The notes under the pieces: generated by a model
What the model was told of the DNA's origin: nothing
What the model saw: only the letters and a program-made list of their open reading frames with translations
The model's database searches: none
Position numbers and translations under genes: made by a program
Assembly (NCBI GenBank): GCA_937907395.1
Contig: CALCII010000016.1
Coordinates: 124,001-188,000 of the forward strand
Reading direction: 5' to 3'
From: an uncultured Chitinophagaceae bacterium
Lineage (GTDB): Bacteria > Bacteroidota > Bacteroidia > Chitinophagales > Chitinophagaceae
DNA length: 64,000 nucleotides
Shown: one piece after another, positions 24,501-31,681 of the stretch
Numbering within the stretch: the stretch's first letter is position 1
Layout of the letters: every line of letters starts with the position of its first letter

Positions 24501-25580
24501 GTTTTTGAAACTGGTGCCACACTTTGTTATCAGGGTGATTATACTACTGTATCAGGATTGAATACGCTTAATTTCAATGTAAGTACTTTCTATTGGGACG
24601 GAACGAGCAACGTGCTGCTGGAAATATGTTATAATAATCCAGGAAGTACACAAAGTTCCGATGATCGTGTTTCCAGTAATATAACCACAGATCAGAAGTG
24701 CTTATGGGCAAGAGAAAATGCAGTTACGACTGATGGGTGTTCATTATCTAATCTCAATACTACACTTTATGGGGGCGCTTCCGGAACCAACGGTACAGTT
24801 TATATCCGCCCGGATATCACTCTTACTGTTTCTAATAATAATGGAAACCAGATTGAAACAGTTGGATTGAAAAACAGAACCGAAAGCGTAGGAGGACAGG
24901 GAACCTATTATTTCTTTACACCAGCCTCTACAAATATTATCAGTAGCCTGTCAAATCCATCTGCCAATATGGGCTGTGTAAATATGATGATTAATGAAGC
25001 AGGAAACACATGGCAATCGTTTTATGCCGGCACGAGATCTCAGAAAGTATTTAAAGTTACTGCCACAGGAGATGCAAATGCTTCGTATGTGATTGGGGTC
25101 TATTTTACCGCAGCTGAATTGGCAGGCAAATCGCCGGCAACTCTTAATATCGCTAAAACTACAGCCGCATCAACAGCTGCTGCCAATGGATCAAATACAT
25201 TTATTTATCCCTCAACTGCTACAGTTTATGGAAGTGGATATGTATTCACTGCAAATGTATCTGGGGTAGGTAGCTTCTTTCTGACGGATGGATTTGCAAC
25301 CGGCCTAACAGTAGTTACTAACCGAACTGAACAGTTTGTGCAGCTGTTGCAGAATCCGGTTTCACAAAGTATCCGCCTGTCTATTCAGAACGAATCAAGA
25401 AAAACAGTAAGTGCGGTCTTGTACACCATGAGCGGACAAATATTGAAAACATGGAATCTGGGCCGGACCAGTGGTAACCAGGAACTTCCTTTTTCTGGGA
25501 AAGTATTGGCAGCAGGCAGTTACATGTTGAGGGTGGATAATGGTGAAAAAATGCAAACATTCAAACTGATCAAGCAGTAA
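21507..25580 (+). CDS. Large type IX-secreted protein with Asp-box propeller, Calx-beta and sorting domain
   Basis: Predicted cell-surface or secreted protein of 1357 residues exported by the type IX system. Seen in order: signal peptide (MKKIFTTLMLASLPLFLMYL); an acidic, charged pro-like segment (about 35-85); a VPS10/BNR-type propeller (about 90-770) with at least six Asp boxes (STDGGNTW twice, STDGGFTW, SSDGGTSW, SVDGGSSW, SQNGGTDW); a Calx-beta domain (about 780-910, ending TIQINDND); a beta-sandwich region with SQYLYTAAELAAAGLTAGDI and FYWDGTSNVLLEICYNN found in other such cargoes; and a C-terminal type A sorting domain (about 1275-1357) with QNPVSQSI, YTMSGQIL and GSYMLRV. Start 21507 is preferred over 21429 because it begins the signal peptide. 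Ligand or enzymatic role is unknown. Confidence 0.85.
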   Translation: MKKIFTTLMLASLPLFLMYLSGGNANQFRGVSLSEQEEAQENEEKEDGIRETMEMEFNMTKDIRLGYVPRERLIVARERLAQQRRSGLARIAATTWAERGPNSDVVGPSNGNQRGPLNNAVTSGRIRAIWVDLNDPTNRTVWVASVSGGLWKTTNIAASPANWQLVNDFLGNLAVSSICQSPANKNIMYFGTGEKSYNIDAVRGGGIWKSTDGGNTWNLLPNTTGFWNVSKVLCDASGNVYVGTIGSGAGLQRSTDGGNTWTNITPSTLDVGTRIADMEISNTGRLHVVKGYYNSTTAQSGSFYTDNPATVTSSGWQSPGLPIPDLRFNCELAVAGNTLYALPSNSSFQTPTLYKSTDGGFTWAATTTTPTVSGTTYTNLSSGQGWYCIALGVDPSNPDNVIVGGLNGYRSSDGGTSWTQIGQWVGSGPYIHADHHTIAWNGTQVLYSSDGGLDYSSDNGITYTDRNTGLRAKQFYSCAIHPTLTNYFLAGAQDNGTHQLNSAGLGNSVEILGGDGGVAHIDENEPQYQFGATTYSNFRRSVDGGSSWSSVNYSSSSGMFINPSDYDDVNNKFYASATGGNYLLWSNPQNGSTFNLVSFSTYSSGSVSCIKVSPFKSDRVFMGTNNGTLLKVDNASSASPSITNISPSSIISGVNVSSVNTGTNDNNLILSVSNFGQPHVLISQNGGTDWTNCTGTLPDIPVRWAMFHPEDNSKAIIATELGIFETDNLNGASTVWVQNTSFPFVKTNMLQYRPSDRTIIAATHGRGLWTAKIPGSSPFVRFSGSYSYGQPVSEGAATGTDGCRTYKDITVNMVIDAPPSGDAVVTLSVAAASATEGVDFDFTTNGNFASPSKTFTFTSGSTTGKTITVRVYDDAAIEPAESFTLAYNVSGATNAQASPQSQSYTIQINDNDVAPASGGSTVTGTIGDGSSTYVQPFRGTYVRAKSQYLYTAAELAAAGLTAGDITSLAFRVTTKASTTPYYGLSISLRNTSTSVLSGVFETGATLCYQGDYTTVSGLNTLNFNVSTFYWDGTSNVLLEICYNNPGSTQSSDDRVSSNITTDQKCLWARENAVTTDGCSLSNLNTTLYGGASGTNGTVYIRPDITLTVSNNNGNQIETVGLKNRTESVGGQGTYYFFTPASTNIISSLSNPSANMGCVNMMINEAGNTWQSFYAGTRSQKVFKVTATGDANASYVIGVYFTAAELAGKSPATLNIAKTTAASTAAANGSNTFIYPSTATVYGSGYVFTANVSGVGSFFLTDGFATGLTVVTNRTEQFVQLLQNPVSQSIRLSIQNESRKTVSAVLYTMSGQILKTWNLGRTSGNQELPFSGKVLAAGSYMLRVDNGEKMQTFKLIKQ

Positions 25581-25594
25581 GCTCTGATAAAAAC

Positions 25595-25623
25595 AAAGCC
25601 TGTCTTGTGTAAAGACAGGCTTT
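25595..25623 (+). terminator. Terminator of the type IX cargo gene
   Basis: Perfect 12-bp stem AAAGCCTGTCTT (25595-25606) with AAGACAGGCTTT (25612-25623), loop GTGTA, 14 bases past the stop. The T tail is short. Confidence 0.8.
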
Positions 25624-25649
25624 GTTACATCTGTACTAAAAAGAAATTC

Positions 25650-26150
25650 ATGAAAAAGTACCTGTCTCTTTTTCTCTTTTTTTGTTTATCGGTTGCTTTC
25701 ATGAGCTGTAGCCGGGCGCAGAAACTGTTGGGCAAAAATTATGCGTATGCATTAGTGCAATTGCCGGGCAATATTGCTGTGGATGAATCGGGGCAGCCAT
25801 TCAAAAGACCCGTTAAAATTATACTCACTGTTTACCTGGAATCAAAGTCTGTATCCATTCAATGGGATAGTGCCTCAATTAACGGTAAAACGTTTGGAAT
25901 CCGGTCTTTTCCTGTAACTGATACGGTGCATGCCGTTGGCTTTGATAAACAAACGGGCAAGCAAATTGAAATACAGAAACAAGAAGGCTATCACCTGATG
26001 GCATTGTACCTTGATTTGCAAGGGGGCGAATGGAAAGATGTGGCTGAAGTTGAAGGTAAAACCATCCTTTTGAAAGGCCGGTCCGGAAATAAGAAAATCT
26101 CCCTCGAATCACAACCTGTTATATGGGTGGAAGGGTACCCTGCTCAATAG
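25650..26150 (+). CDS. Lipoprotein of unknown function
   Basis: I do not recognise a family for this 166-residue protein. Seen: a lipoprotein signal with hydrophobic core and lipobox ending VAFMSC (cysteine at about residue 20), then a mainly beta-rich domain with no obvious catalytic motif. The mature part is rich in Gly, Lys and Val and has no further cysteines. The start ATG 25650 is taken because it opens the signal peptide; an upstream extension begins inside the preceding terminator. It lies alone between that terminator and the groES promoter, 165 bases upstream of groES. Probably anchored in the outer membrane facing the periplasm. Confidence 0.7.
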   Translation: MKKYLSLFLFFCLSVAFMSCSRAQKLLGKNYAYALVQLPGNIAVDESGQPFKRPVKIILTVYLESKSVSIQWDSASINGKTFGIRSFPVTDTVHAVGFDKQTGKQIEIQKQEGYHLMALYLDLQGGEWKDVAEVEGKTILLKGRSGNKKISLESQPVIWVEGYPAQ

Positions 26151-26232
26151 TCGTCCTGCCTGAAAATTTGTCCCGTTCTTGACAGCTTTTCACAATAATT
26201 CCTGTCATTTTTTGATTTTTTTGATGATTCCC

Positions 26233-26244
26233 GTGCCATGGCAC
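26233..26244. promoter_or_regulatory. Palindrome inside the groES-groEL promoter
   Basis: GTGCCATGGCAC is a perfect 12-bp palindrome, 10 bases upstream of the -7 box and covering the place of the -33 element. It is not a CIRCE element, which needs TTAGCACTC-N9-GAGTGCTAA. Candidate operator. Confidence 0.4.
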
Positions 26245-26254
26245 TGTATTCGCT

Positions 26255-26262
26255 TACCTTTG
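26255..26262 (+). promoter_or_regulatory. -7 promoter box of groES-groEL
   Basis: TACCTTTG, a full TAnnTTTG match, 53 bases before the groES ATG. Confidence 0.65.
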
Positions 26263-26315
26263 CGTGCCCAAATGAACGGGTAAAATCATCAATTAAAAAC
26301 CTAAAACGATAAACT

Positions 26316-26597
26316 ATGGCTAAGAAGGTAAGTGTAACTCCTTTACACGACAGGGTAATTGTGAAACCAGCTCCTGCAGAAGAAAAAACAGCTGGCGGTA
26401 TTATCATCCCCGATACAGCGAAAGAAAAACCCCAACGTGGTACAGTGGTAGCTGCCGGTCCTGGTAAAAAAGATGAACCAATGACAGTTAAAACCGGTGA
26501 TACTGTTCTTTATGGAAAATATGCAGGTACCGAAATCGCCATTGAAGGCGAAGATCTCCTCATTATGAGAGAGAGCGACATTCTGGCAATTGTTTAA
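26316..26597 (+). CDS. groS: Co-chaperonin GroES
   Basis: Heptameric lid of the GroEL chamber. Seen over 93 residues: VTPLHDRVIVKPAPAEE at the start, the mobile loop EKTAGGIIIPDTAKEKPQRG (17 bases of loop contacts GroEL through G-G-I-I), VVAAGPGK, and the closing DTVLYGKYAGTEI and LLIMRESDILAIV strands. Length and all motifs are normal. It starts behind the TACCTTTG promoter and is followed after 89 bases by groEL without a terminator, so the two are one operon. Confidence 0.97.
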   Translation: MAKKVSVTPLHDRVIVKPAPAEEKTAGGIIIPDTAKEKPQRGTVVAAGPGKKDEPMTVKTGDTVLYGKYAGTEIAIEGEDLLIMRESDILAIV

Positions 26598-26686
26598 TCC
26601 ATACAAGTTTCAATTTCGTCTGCCGATGTGGCAAAAAAGCTCATCGGGTAACTATCTAATTCTCAAAAAATTAAAAAAATATAATT

Positions 26687-28321
26687 ATGGCAAAGCAAAT
26701 CTTCTTCGATCTTGAAGCAAGAAATAAAATGAAGAAAGGCGTTGATACGCTGGCTAACGCTGTTAAAGTAACTCTCGGTCCTAAAGGACGTAATGTTGTA
26801 ATTGAAAAGAAATTCGGCGCTCCCGCAGTAACAAAAGATGGCGTGAGTGTTGCTAAAGAAATAGAACTGGAAGATCCCATTGAAAACATGGGCGCCCAGA
26901 TGGTGAAAGAAGTAGCTTCCAAAACAGCAGATGTGGCTGGTGATGGTACTACCACAGCCACTGTACTTGCACAATCAATTATTACTGAAGGTTTGAAAAA
27001 CGTAGCCGCAGGTTCCAATCCAATGGATCTGAAACGTGGTATTGAAAAAGCAGTTGAAAAAGTGATTGAACACCTGAAATCACAATCTCAGGCAGTAGGA
27101 AACGACAACAAGAAAATTGAAGCTGTTGCCACGATCTCAGCCAACAACGATCCGTTTATTGGAAAACTGATTGCTGAAGCAATGCAGAAAGTTGGTAAAG
27201 ATGGTGTGATCACTGTGGAAGAAGCAAAAGGAACCGATACTACTGTAGAAGTAGTGGAAGGTATGCAATTCGATCGTGGTTACATTTCTCCTTACTTCGT
27301 TACCAACAGCGAAAAAATGGAAGCCGAACTGCAGAATCCATACATTCTTATCTATGATAAGAAAATCAGCAGCATGAAAGATATCCTGCACATTCTTGAG
27401 AAAGTTGCTCAGGGTGGCCGTCCGCTGGTGATCATTTCAGAAGACCTCGAAGGTGAAGCATTGGCTACACTGGTGGTGAATAAATTACGTGGAACACTGA
27501 AAGTAGCTGCTGTAAAAGCTCCTGGTTTTGGTGATCGTCGTAAAGAAATGCTGCAGGATATTGCCATCCTTACAAAGGGTATTGTAATCAGCGAAGAGCA
27601 AGGTTACAAACTGGAAAATGCAGATCTGTCTTACCTCGGTCAGGCTACTTCTGTAACTATCGATAAAGAAAATACTACCATCGTTGGTGGTAAAGGAAAG
27701 AAAGAAGATATCAATGCACGTATTGCTCAGATCAAAGCACAGGTGGAAGTAACCACTTCTGAATACGATAAAGAAAAATTACAGGAACGCCTGGCGAAAC
27801 TGAGTGGTGGTGTAGCTGTGTTGAATATTGGTGCCGCAACAGAAGTGGAAATGAAAGAAAAGAAAGACCGTGTGGATGATGCATTACATGCCACACGTGC
27901 AGCTGTTGAAGAAGGTATTGTTCCCGGTGGTGGTACTGCTTTCATTCGTGCCGTTGCAGCTTTGGATAGTTTCCGCAGCAGCAATGATGATGAAAAGCTG
28001 GGTGTGCAGATTGTACGCCGTGCACTGGAATCACCTGTTCGCACTATTGTTGAAAACGCAGGACTGGAAGGAAGTGTGATCGTAAATAAAATCAAAGAAG
28101 GTAAAGGTGACTTTGGCTTCAATGCCCGCACAGAAGAATTCGAAAATTTACTGAAAGCCGGTGTAATTGATCCTACTAAAGTAACACGTGTTGCTCTCGA
28201 AAACGCAGCCTCCATTGCCGGTATGTTACTCACCACTGAGTGTGTGATTGCCGACAAACCAAAACCTGAAGCTCCTGCTATGCCTGCCGGTGCACCTGGT
28301 ATGGGTGGCATGGACTACTAA
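26687..28321 (+). CDS. groL: Chaperonin GroEL
   Basis: Tetradecameric folding chamber, ATP-driven. Seen over 544 residues: LGPKGRNVVIEKKFG near 30; the nucleotide motif VAGDGTTTATVLAQ near 85; apical domain FDRGYISPYFV; hinge IVPGGGTAFIRA near 410; IITEGLKNVAAGSNPMDLKRG; and a short Gly/Met tail ending GMGGMDY. All family motifs are intact. It is the second gene of the groES-groEL operon, ending before a hairpin terminator at 28350; an additional small inverted repeat (AGATCT at 28321-28326 and 28334-28339) sits directly on the stop. Confidence 0.98.
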   Translation: MAKQIFFDLEARNKMKKGVDTLANAVKVTLGPKGRNVVIEKKFGAPAVTKDGVSVAKEIELEDPIENMGAQMVKEVASKTADVAGDGTTTATVLAQSIITEGLKNVAAGSNPMDLKRGIEKAVEKVIEHLKSQSQAVGNDNKKIEAVATISANNDPFIGKLIAEAMQKVGKDGVITVEEAKGTDTTVEVVEGMQFDRGYISPYFVTNSEKMEAELQNPYILIYDKKISSMKDILHILEKVAQGGRPLVIISEDLEGEALATLVVNKLRGTLKVAAVKAPGFGDRRKEMLQDIAILTKGIVISEEQGYKLENADLSYLGQATSVTIDKENTTIVGGKGKKEDINARIAQIKAQVEVTTSEYDKEKLQERLAKLSGGVAVLNIGAATEVEMKEKKDRVDDALHATRAAVEEGIVPGGGTAFIRAVAALDSFRSSNDDEKLGVQIVRRALESPVRTIVENAGLEGSVIVNKIKEGKGDFGFNARTEEFENLLKAGVIDPTKVTRVALENAASIAGMLLTTECVIADKPKPEAPAMPAGAPGMGGMDY

Positions 28322-28349
28322 GATCTGCTCATAAGATCTTTATATAAAC

Positions 28350-28382
28350 AAATCCCGTTTGACTCTTCAGACGGGATTTTTG
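28350..28382 (+). terminator. Terminator of groES-groEL
   Basis: Stem AAATCCCGT (28350-28358) with ACGGGATTT (28371-28379), 12-base loop that can pair further, followed by a T run. Confidence 0.82.
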
Positions 28383-28405
28383 GTTTCACACTTAATTCTT
28401 TTACT

Positions 28406-28501
28406 ATGATTACAACATGGTTGAAAAAAGTAAAAGCATTTGTAAGAAAACTGTTCAAAGACGATGATGATGGATTTGATTATCCTTATATCATCTATTA
28501 A
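28406..28501 (+). CDS. Candidate 31-residue small protein between two terminators
   Basis: ATG 28406 opens a frame of 31 codons plus TAA. Seen: a basic amphipathic N-terminal half (starts MITTWLKKVKAFVRKLF), an acidic run of four Asp, then an aromatic tail ending DYPYIIY. It fits exactly between the groEL terminator and a strong second terminator that begins one base after the stop codon; this second hairpin is shared with the convergent deaminase gene. No TAnnTTTG promoter is evident in the 24 bases ahead, so it may depend on read-through from groEL. I recognise no family. The tight packaging and lack of stops argue for a real gene, but length alone makes this uncertain. Confidence 0.45.
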   Translation: MITTWLKKVKAFVRKLFKDDDDGFDYPYIIY

Positions 28502-28502
28502 T

Positions 28503-28535
28503 AAAAAAGTCCTGCATCAACTGCAGGACTTTTTT
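28503..28535. terminator. Bidirectional terminator after the small ORF and the dCMP deaminase gene
   Basis: Perfect 14-bp stem AAAAAAGTCCTGCA (28503-28516) with TGCAGGACTTTTTT (28522-28535), loop TCAAC. It touches the stop codon of the reverse gene at 28535. Confidence 0.9.
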
Positions 28536-29032
28536 TATACGCTTTCTTCCTTATACGATAGTTCGATGGATTGGATACCCGATTGCACTTTCCGGTAGGT
28601 GACACCTGCTTTATCAAGCATTCGTTTGGATGCAACAAATACCTCTGAACCTGCATATTTATCGCTTAAATAAATCACTTCGGTTATGCCTGACTGTATG
28701 ATGGCTTTGGCACATTCATTACAGGGAAACAAAGCCGTATAAATCCGGCAACCATGCAGGTCCATGCCAATATTATTGAGGATGGCGTTCAGTTCGGCAT
28801 GGCATACATAGGGGTACTTGGTTTCCAGGAAGCCGCCCTGTTTTTCCCAGGAAAATTCATCGTCGTCACAACCAGCAGGCAAACCATTATACCCGGCTCC
28901 AACAATTTTATTCTTCTTGTTTACGATACAGGCGCCTACCTGTGTGGAAGGATCTTTGCTTCTTTTTGCAGAAAGCAGGGCTACGCCCATAAAATACTCA
29001 TCCCATGAAATGTAATCGGGTCTTTTACTCAT
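28535..29032 (-). CDS. dCMP deaminase family protein (ComEB-like)
   Basis: Zinc-dependent deaminase expected to turn dCMP into dUMP for thymidylate synthesis. Seen over 165 residues: the zinc and catalytic motif VCHAELNAI with His78 and Glu80; the second zinc motif PCNECAK with Cys104 and Cys107; an N-terminal DPSTQVGACIVN strand; and GYNGLPAGCDDDEFSW, typical of dCMP deaminases rather than of cytidine or tRNA adenosine deaminases. Residues and length are normal. Monocistronic or first of a short reverse run; the YhhN gene upstream ends 58 bases before its start. Confidence 0.9.
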   Translation of the reverse strand: MSKRPDYISWDEYFMGVALLSAKRSKDPSTQVGACIVNKKNKIVGAGYNGLPAGCDDDEFSWEKQGGFLETKYPYVCHAELNAILNNIGMDLHGCRIYTALFPCNECAKAIIQSGITEVIYLSDKYAGSEVFVASKRMLDKAGVTYRKVQSGIQSIELSYKEESV

Positions 29033-29090
29033 AAAATACCATTCTTGATAAAACTAAAGTTCGGGAAAAATAAGAAACGGGAAGCATGAT

Positions 29091-29756
29091 TCAATCTGTT
29101 TTGGATCCGGGTAACACGGCTCCGCTCACAATCAGGTATTGAGCAGATGCATAGGTGAGCATTACGGCAAGGCTTAGCATGGTATATTTCACGGCAAACA
29201 GGTTAACTGCCAGAATTGAATCGGATGTTACAAACAAGACAGCGCCTGTTATAAAGTACAAGGACGTTTTATAACGGATGGTTCCCATTGTATGGATGCT
29301 CATGAGTAACATGGTGCCGATTGTAACACCATAAATCGTAACCGGCAGTTTCATGACTCCCAGGTAAGGGAAGAGTAAATACAGAAATAATAAAATATAG
29401 ATGAGCACAGGTATCAGCAATGCCGGTTTCTTTTTTAACATTCCGGTTTTGCCCGAAGTACGTTTTACAAAATAAATGATGTAACAGATATGTGCCAGCA
29501 GGAAGGAAACCAATCCCGGGATAAACAGTCCCTCCATCTGCAACAAAACATCTCCGCACCAGGAAAGAAGTATTGCTCCTGCAAGCAAAGGGAAATAAAC
29601 AACATTCTTTTTTTCAACCCACAGTATTCCCATCAGCAACGGCATCAGAAGCGGCTTGGTGGCCCATCTCCATTCGTTTTGCTCCATAAAGATCAACACC
29701 AGTTCAAGTATAACAGTGATCCAGAAAATTATGCGCACAATACCTGAACGGGCCAT
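29091..29756 (-). CDS. YhhN/TMEM86 family membrane protein (lysoplasmalogenase-like)
   Basis: Polytopic inner-membrane protein of 221 residues with about seven to eight hydrophobic segments. Seen: TKPLLMPLLMG near residue 33, LLSWCGDVLLQ near 63, GLVSFLLAHICYI near 80 and a late SDSILAVNLF segment, the conserved blocks of the YhhN family. Mammalian TMEM86B is a lysoplasmalogenase; the bacterial activity is less well established, so the reaction is inference. The Asp pair in CGDV and SDS are the likely active-site acids. It starts seven bases after the stop of the HU/SPOR gene, hence probably cotranscribed with it. Confidence 0.82.
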   Translation of the reverse strand: MARSGIVRIIFWITVILELVLIFMEQNEWRWATKPLLMPLLMGILWVEKKNVVYFPLLAGAILLSWCGDVLLQMEGLFIPGLVSFLLAHICYIIYFVKRTSGKTGMLKKKPALLIPVLIYILLFLYLLFPYLGVMKLPVTIYGVTIGTMLLMSIHTMGTIRYKTSLYFITGAVLFVTSDSILAVNLFAVKYTMLSLAVMLTYASAQYLIVSGAVLPGSKTD

Positions 29757-29762
29757 GAAAGA

Positions 29763-30668
29763 TTATTTTTTGTAGAGAACCGTTTTCCAACGGAAAAACT
29801 TTTGCAATGAATCTCTTACATACGAGGAATCGCTTAGTGGTTTGTTTAGTGATAACACCACAAGGAAGGTTGAATCATTTTTCTGTTCTAGGGTTACATT
29901 ATGTCCACGGCCTTTCAGTACTTCAACTCTTTGAGTAGCAGCCCCAATTGTATTAAATGACTGAATGATGAAAGCAAGTTTTACGCTGGTGTCGGCTACG
30001 GGTTGAGTAGTAACGGTGTCGGCTACACGATTTGTTGCCGTATCTGTAACAGGTGTTGTGTTGGTAACAGTATCGGTTGTTTCCTCTGTTTCTGTGGCTG
30101 CGGGTTCTGTTTTCGGCAAGGAGAGATAAACAGCCCATGCTATGAGTACAAGAGCCAGGATGCTGCCAAGGGCAATGATGATTTTTTTAGAACTCTTTTT
30201 TTCTTCAGATGAAAAATCAGGATCGCCGGCTTCTTCTTCTTTCTGCCGGGTTCTGTCTTTTAAAACATACCCTGTTTGAGATTGCTCTTTCTGAGCCAGC
30301 GGCAAACCTTGTTTAAAGGAATAAACACCGGCACTTTTCGTAAGTGAGCCGATTCCTTTCAGGATAAAGGGCTTGCCAATATTGAGTAATTGTAACCCGT
30401 TTATGATGTATGATTCAAGGTCGCTTTGGGCCAAAGGTTTCATTTTGCCGGAATGTTCTACCAGGAATGCCAGCAATTCGTTGGTAAGGGGTGCTGATGC
30501 ATCTGCACTGAACCTTATAGCATCTTCAGGCCAGGTTTCATCTTTGCCTGTATTGATTGGAGCAGAAGGGTCCAATTCAAAATGCCCGATAGAAGGAAGC
30601 GATAATTTTTTCTGTTGGTATAGATAATCTGCTAATAAATCCTGGACTTTCACGGGATAAATTTTCAT
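29763..30668 (-). CDS. HU-CCDC81 and SPOR domain membrane protein
   Basis: Single-pass protein of 301 residues. Seen in order: an N-terminal HU/CCDC81-like DNA-binding fold (about 1-120; LADYLYQQKKLSLPSIGHFE and GKPFILKGIGSLTKS resemble HU strands); a charged linker; one transmembrane helix (about 161-183, KKIIIALGSILALVLIAWAV); a Thr-rich periplasmic linker of repeated DT/TDT units (about 190-225); and a C-terminal SPOR domain (about 226-301, FIIQSFNTIGAATQRVEVLK) that in known proteins binds denuded septal peptidoglycan. This could tie DNA-side HU to the division wall. The codon at 30671 is TTG; ATG 30668 is used. Confidence 0.82.
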   Translation of the reverse strand: MKIYPVKVQDLLADYLYQQKKLSLPSIGHFELDPSAPINTGKDETWPEDAIRFSADASAPLTNELLAFLVEHSGKMKPLAQSDLESYIINGLQLLNIGKPFILKGIGSLTKSAGVYSFKQGLPLAQKEQSQTGYVLKDRTRQKEEEAGDPDFSSEEKKSSKKIIIALGSILALVLIAWAVYLSLPKTEPAATETEETTDTVTNTTPVTDTATNRVADTVTTQPVADTSVKLAFIIQSFNTIGAATQRVEVLKGRGHNVTLEQKNDSTFLVVLSLNKPLSDSSYVRDSLQKFFRWKTVLYKK

Positions 30669-30705
30669 CAAACTTATAAAAAAAAGAGGAAGCCTCTTTG
30701 TGAAA

Positions 30706-30740
30706 TTTGTAGGGGAAAGCCCTCAGAGCGATTAAATTTG
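30706..30740 (+). promoter_or_regulatory. Promoter of the small two-helix membrane protein gene
   Basis: TTTG at 30706-30709 and TAAATTTG at 30733-30740, spacer 23 bases, 14 bases before ATG 30755. Confidence 0.55.
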
Positions 30741-30754
30741 CATGAATTTCAATT

Positions 30755-31057
30755 ATGATATCTCAAGAAAACCTTGAATTTGTTGAATGGTGGGAGAAAA
30801 ACCGGGATCGTGAGCGTAACTGGATGAATCAGCTTACAATTGGGTTGCCTTTAGGCCTCGTATTTGGTCTCCCTGTGTTGCTGTCTGTCATGTTCAGGGG
30901 ATGGTATAAGCGGATGCCTTATATTTCAGGTTCTCAGTTTACACTTATTTTAATGGCGTGTTTAGGGATAGCTGTATTTTACGCTGTTTTCAGGATGCGT
31001 TTTAAATGGGAAATGAATGAGCAGCGTTACCAGGAACTTAAAAAGCAAATGGAATAA
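30755..31057 (+). CDS. Small two-helix membrane protein, unknown function
   Basis: Protein of 100 residues without a family I can name. Seen: a charged N-terminus with EFVEWWEKNRDRERNW, two hydrophobic segments (about 26-46 and 62-80) joined by a short basic loop (RGWYKRMPYISG), and a Lys/Glu-rich cytoplasmic-type tail (MNEQRYQELKKQME). Both termini are therefore predicted on the same side. It has its own promoter and diverges from the HU/SPOR gene. The FKBP lipoprotein gene follows 90 bases later with a separate promoter. Confidence 0.7.
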   Translation: MISQENLEFVEWWEKNRDRERNWMNQLTIGLPLGLVFGLPVLLSVMFRGWYKRMPYISGSQFTLILMACLGIAVFYAVFRMRFKWEMNEQRYQELKKQME

Positions 31058-31101
31058 AACAGCAAGTCTTTTCTTTTAGTTTCATTAACAGGTTCAACCG
31101 A

Positions 31102-31109
31102 TATATTTG
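31102..31109 (+). promoter_or_regulatory. -7 promoter box of the FKBP lipoprotein gene
   Basis: TATATTTG, a full TAnnTTTG match, 38 bases before ATG 31148. Confidence 0.55.
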
Positions 31110-31147
31110 TAATTCAAACTGCCGATGTCGTGCATTAATTTATCAAT

Positions 31148-31636
31148 ATGAAGAAAGTATTCTTGTTTCTCGGTTTAGTAACAGTTTTGTTCGGGTGTAA
31201 AAAAAAGTGTGATCAGAGTGCAGGATCCACTATTGTATCAGATGCTGAAAAAACGCTTGTTACCAATTACCTGGCAAACAATTCAATTACCAACGCCGTG
31301 CCATTGGAAAATTGTGGATTATACTACATTATAACTGCTCCCGGCGACAGCAAAAAGCCCAATCAATGCAGTTATCTATCTGTAAATTATAAAGGATACA
31401 CAGAAAACGGGAGCGTTTTTGATCAAACAACTTCTACGCCAGCAAGTTTTTATTTGTACCAGCTTGTGGAAGGATGGCGTAGAGGAATTCCATTGATCGG
31501 GAAGGGTGGTAAAATCAAATTGTTTATTCCCCCATCATTGGGTTATGGCCCTGGTGGTTTGAGAAGGCTGGATGGTACCTATGTGATACCTGCCAACCAG
31601 ATTATTATTTTTGAAATTGAATTGATGAGTATTTAA
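31148..31636 (+). CDS. FKBP-type peptidyl-prolyl isomerase lipoprotein
   Basis: Periplasm-facing prolyl cis-trans isomerase of 162 residues anchored by lipid. Seen: lipobox signal MKKVFLFLGLVTVLFGC with Cys17, a Lys/Cys-containing linker, and one FKBP domain (about 55-162) with VNYKGYTENGSVFDQ, the VEGWRRGIPLIGKGGKI core containing the active-site Trp, IPPSLGYGPGG, and IPANQIIIFEIELM. These are the usual FKBP strands and helix in order. The catalytic pocket residues Tyr, Phe, Asp, Trp and Tyr are present. Folding helper for envelope proteins; partners unknown. It precedes sdaA by 45 bases, perhaps as one transcript. Confidence 0.88.
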   Translation: MKKVFLFLGLVTVLFGCKKKCDQSAGSTIVSDAEKTLVTNYLANNSITNAVPLENCGLYYIITAPGDSKKPNQCSYLSVNYKGYTENGSVFDQTTSTPASFYLYQLVEGWRRGIPLIGKGGKIKLFIPPSLGYGPGGLRRLDGTYVIPANQIIIFEIELMSI

Positions 31637-31681
31637 GATTATACATTTCTGTATTCACCTTTCTTGTAAACTGTTTGCCAA

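Noticed and set aside
30683..30699. Hairpin AAAGAGG/CCTCTTT with T run on the reverse strand before the HU/SPOR start
   Set aside because: Looks like a terminator or attenuator, but no promoter was found upstream of it on that strand, so it may simply be an AT-rich inverted repeat.
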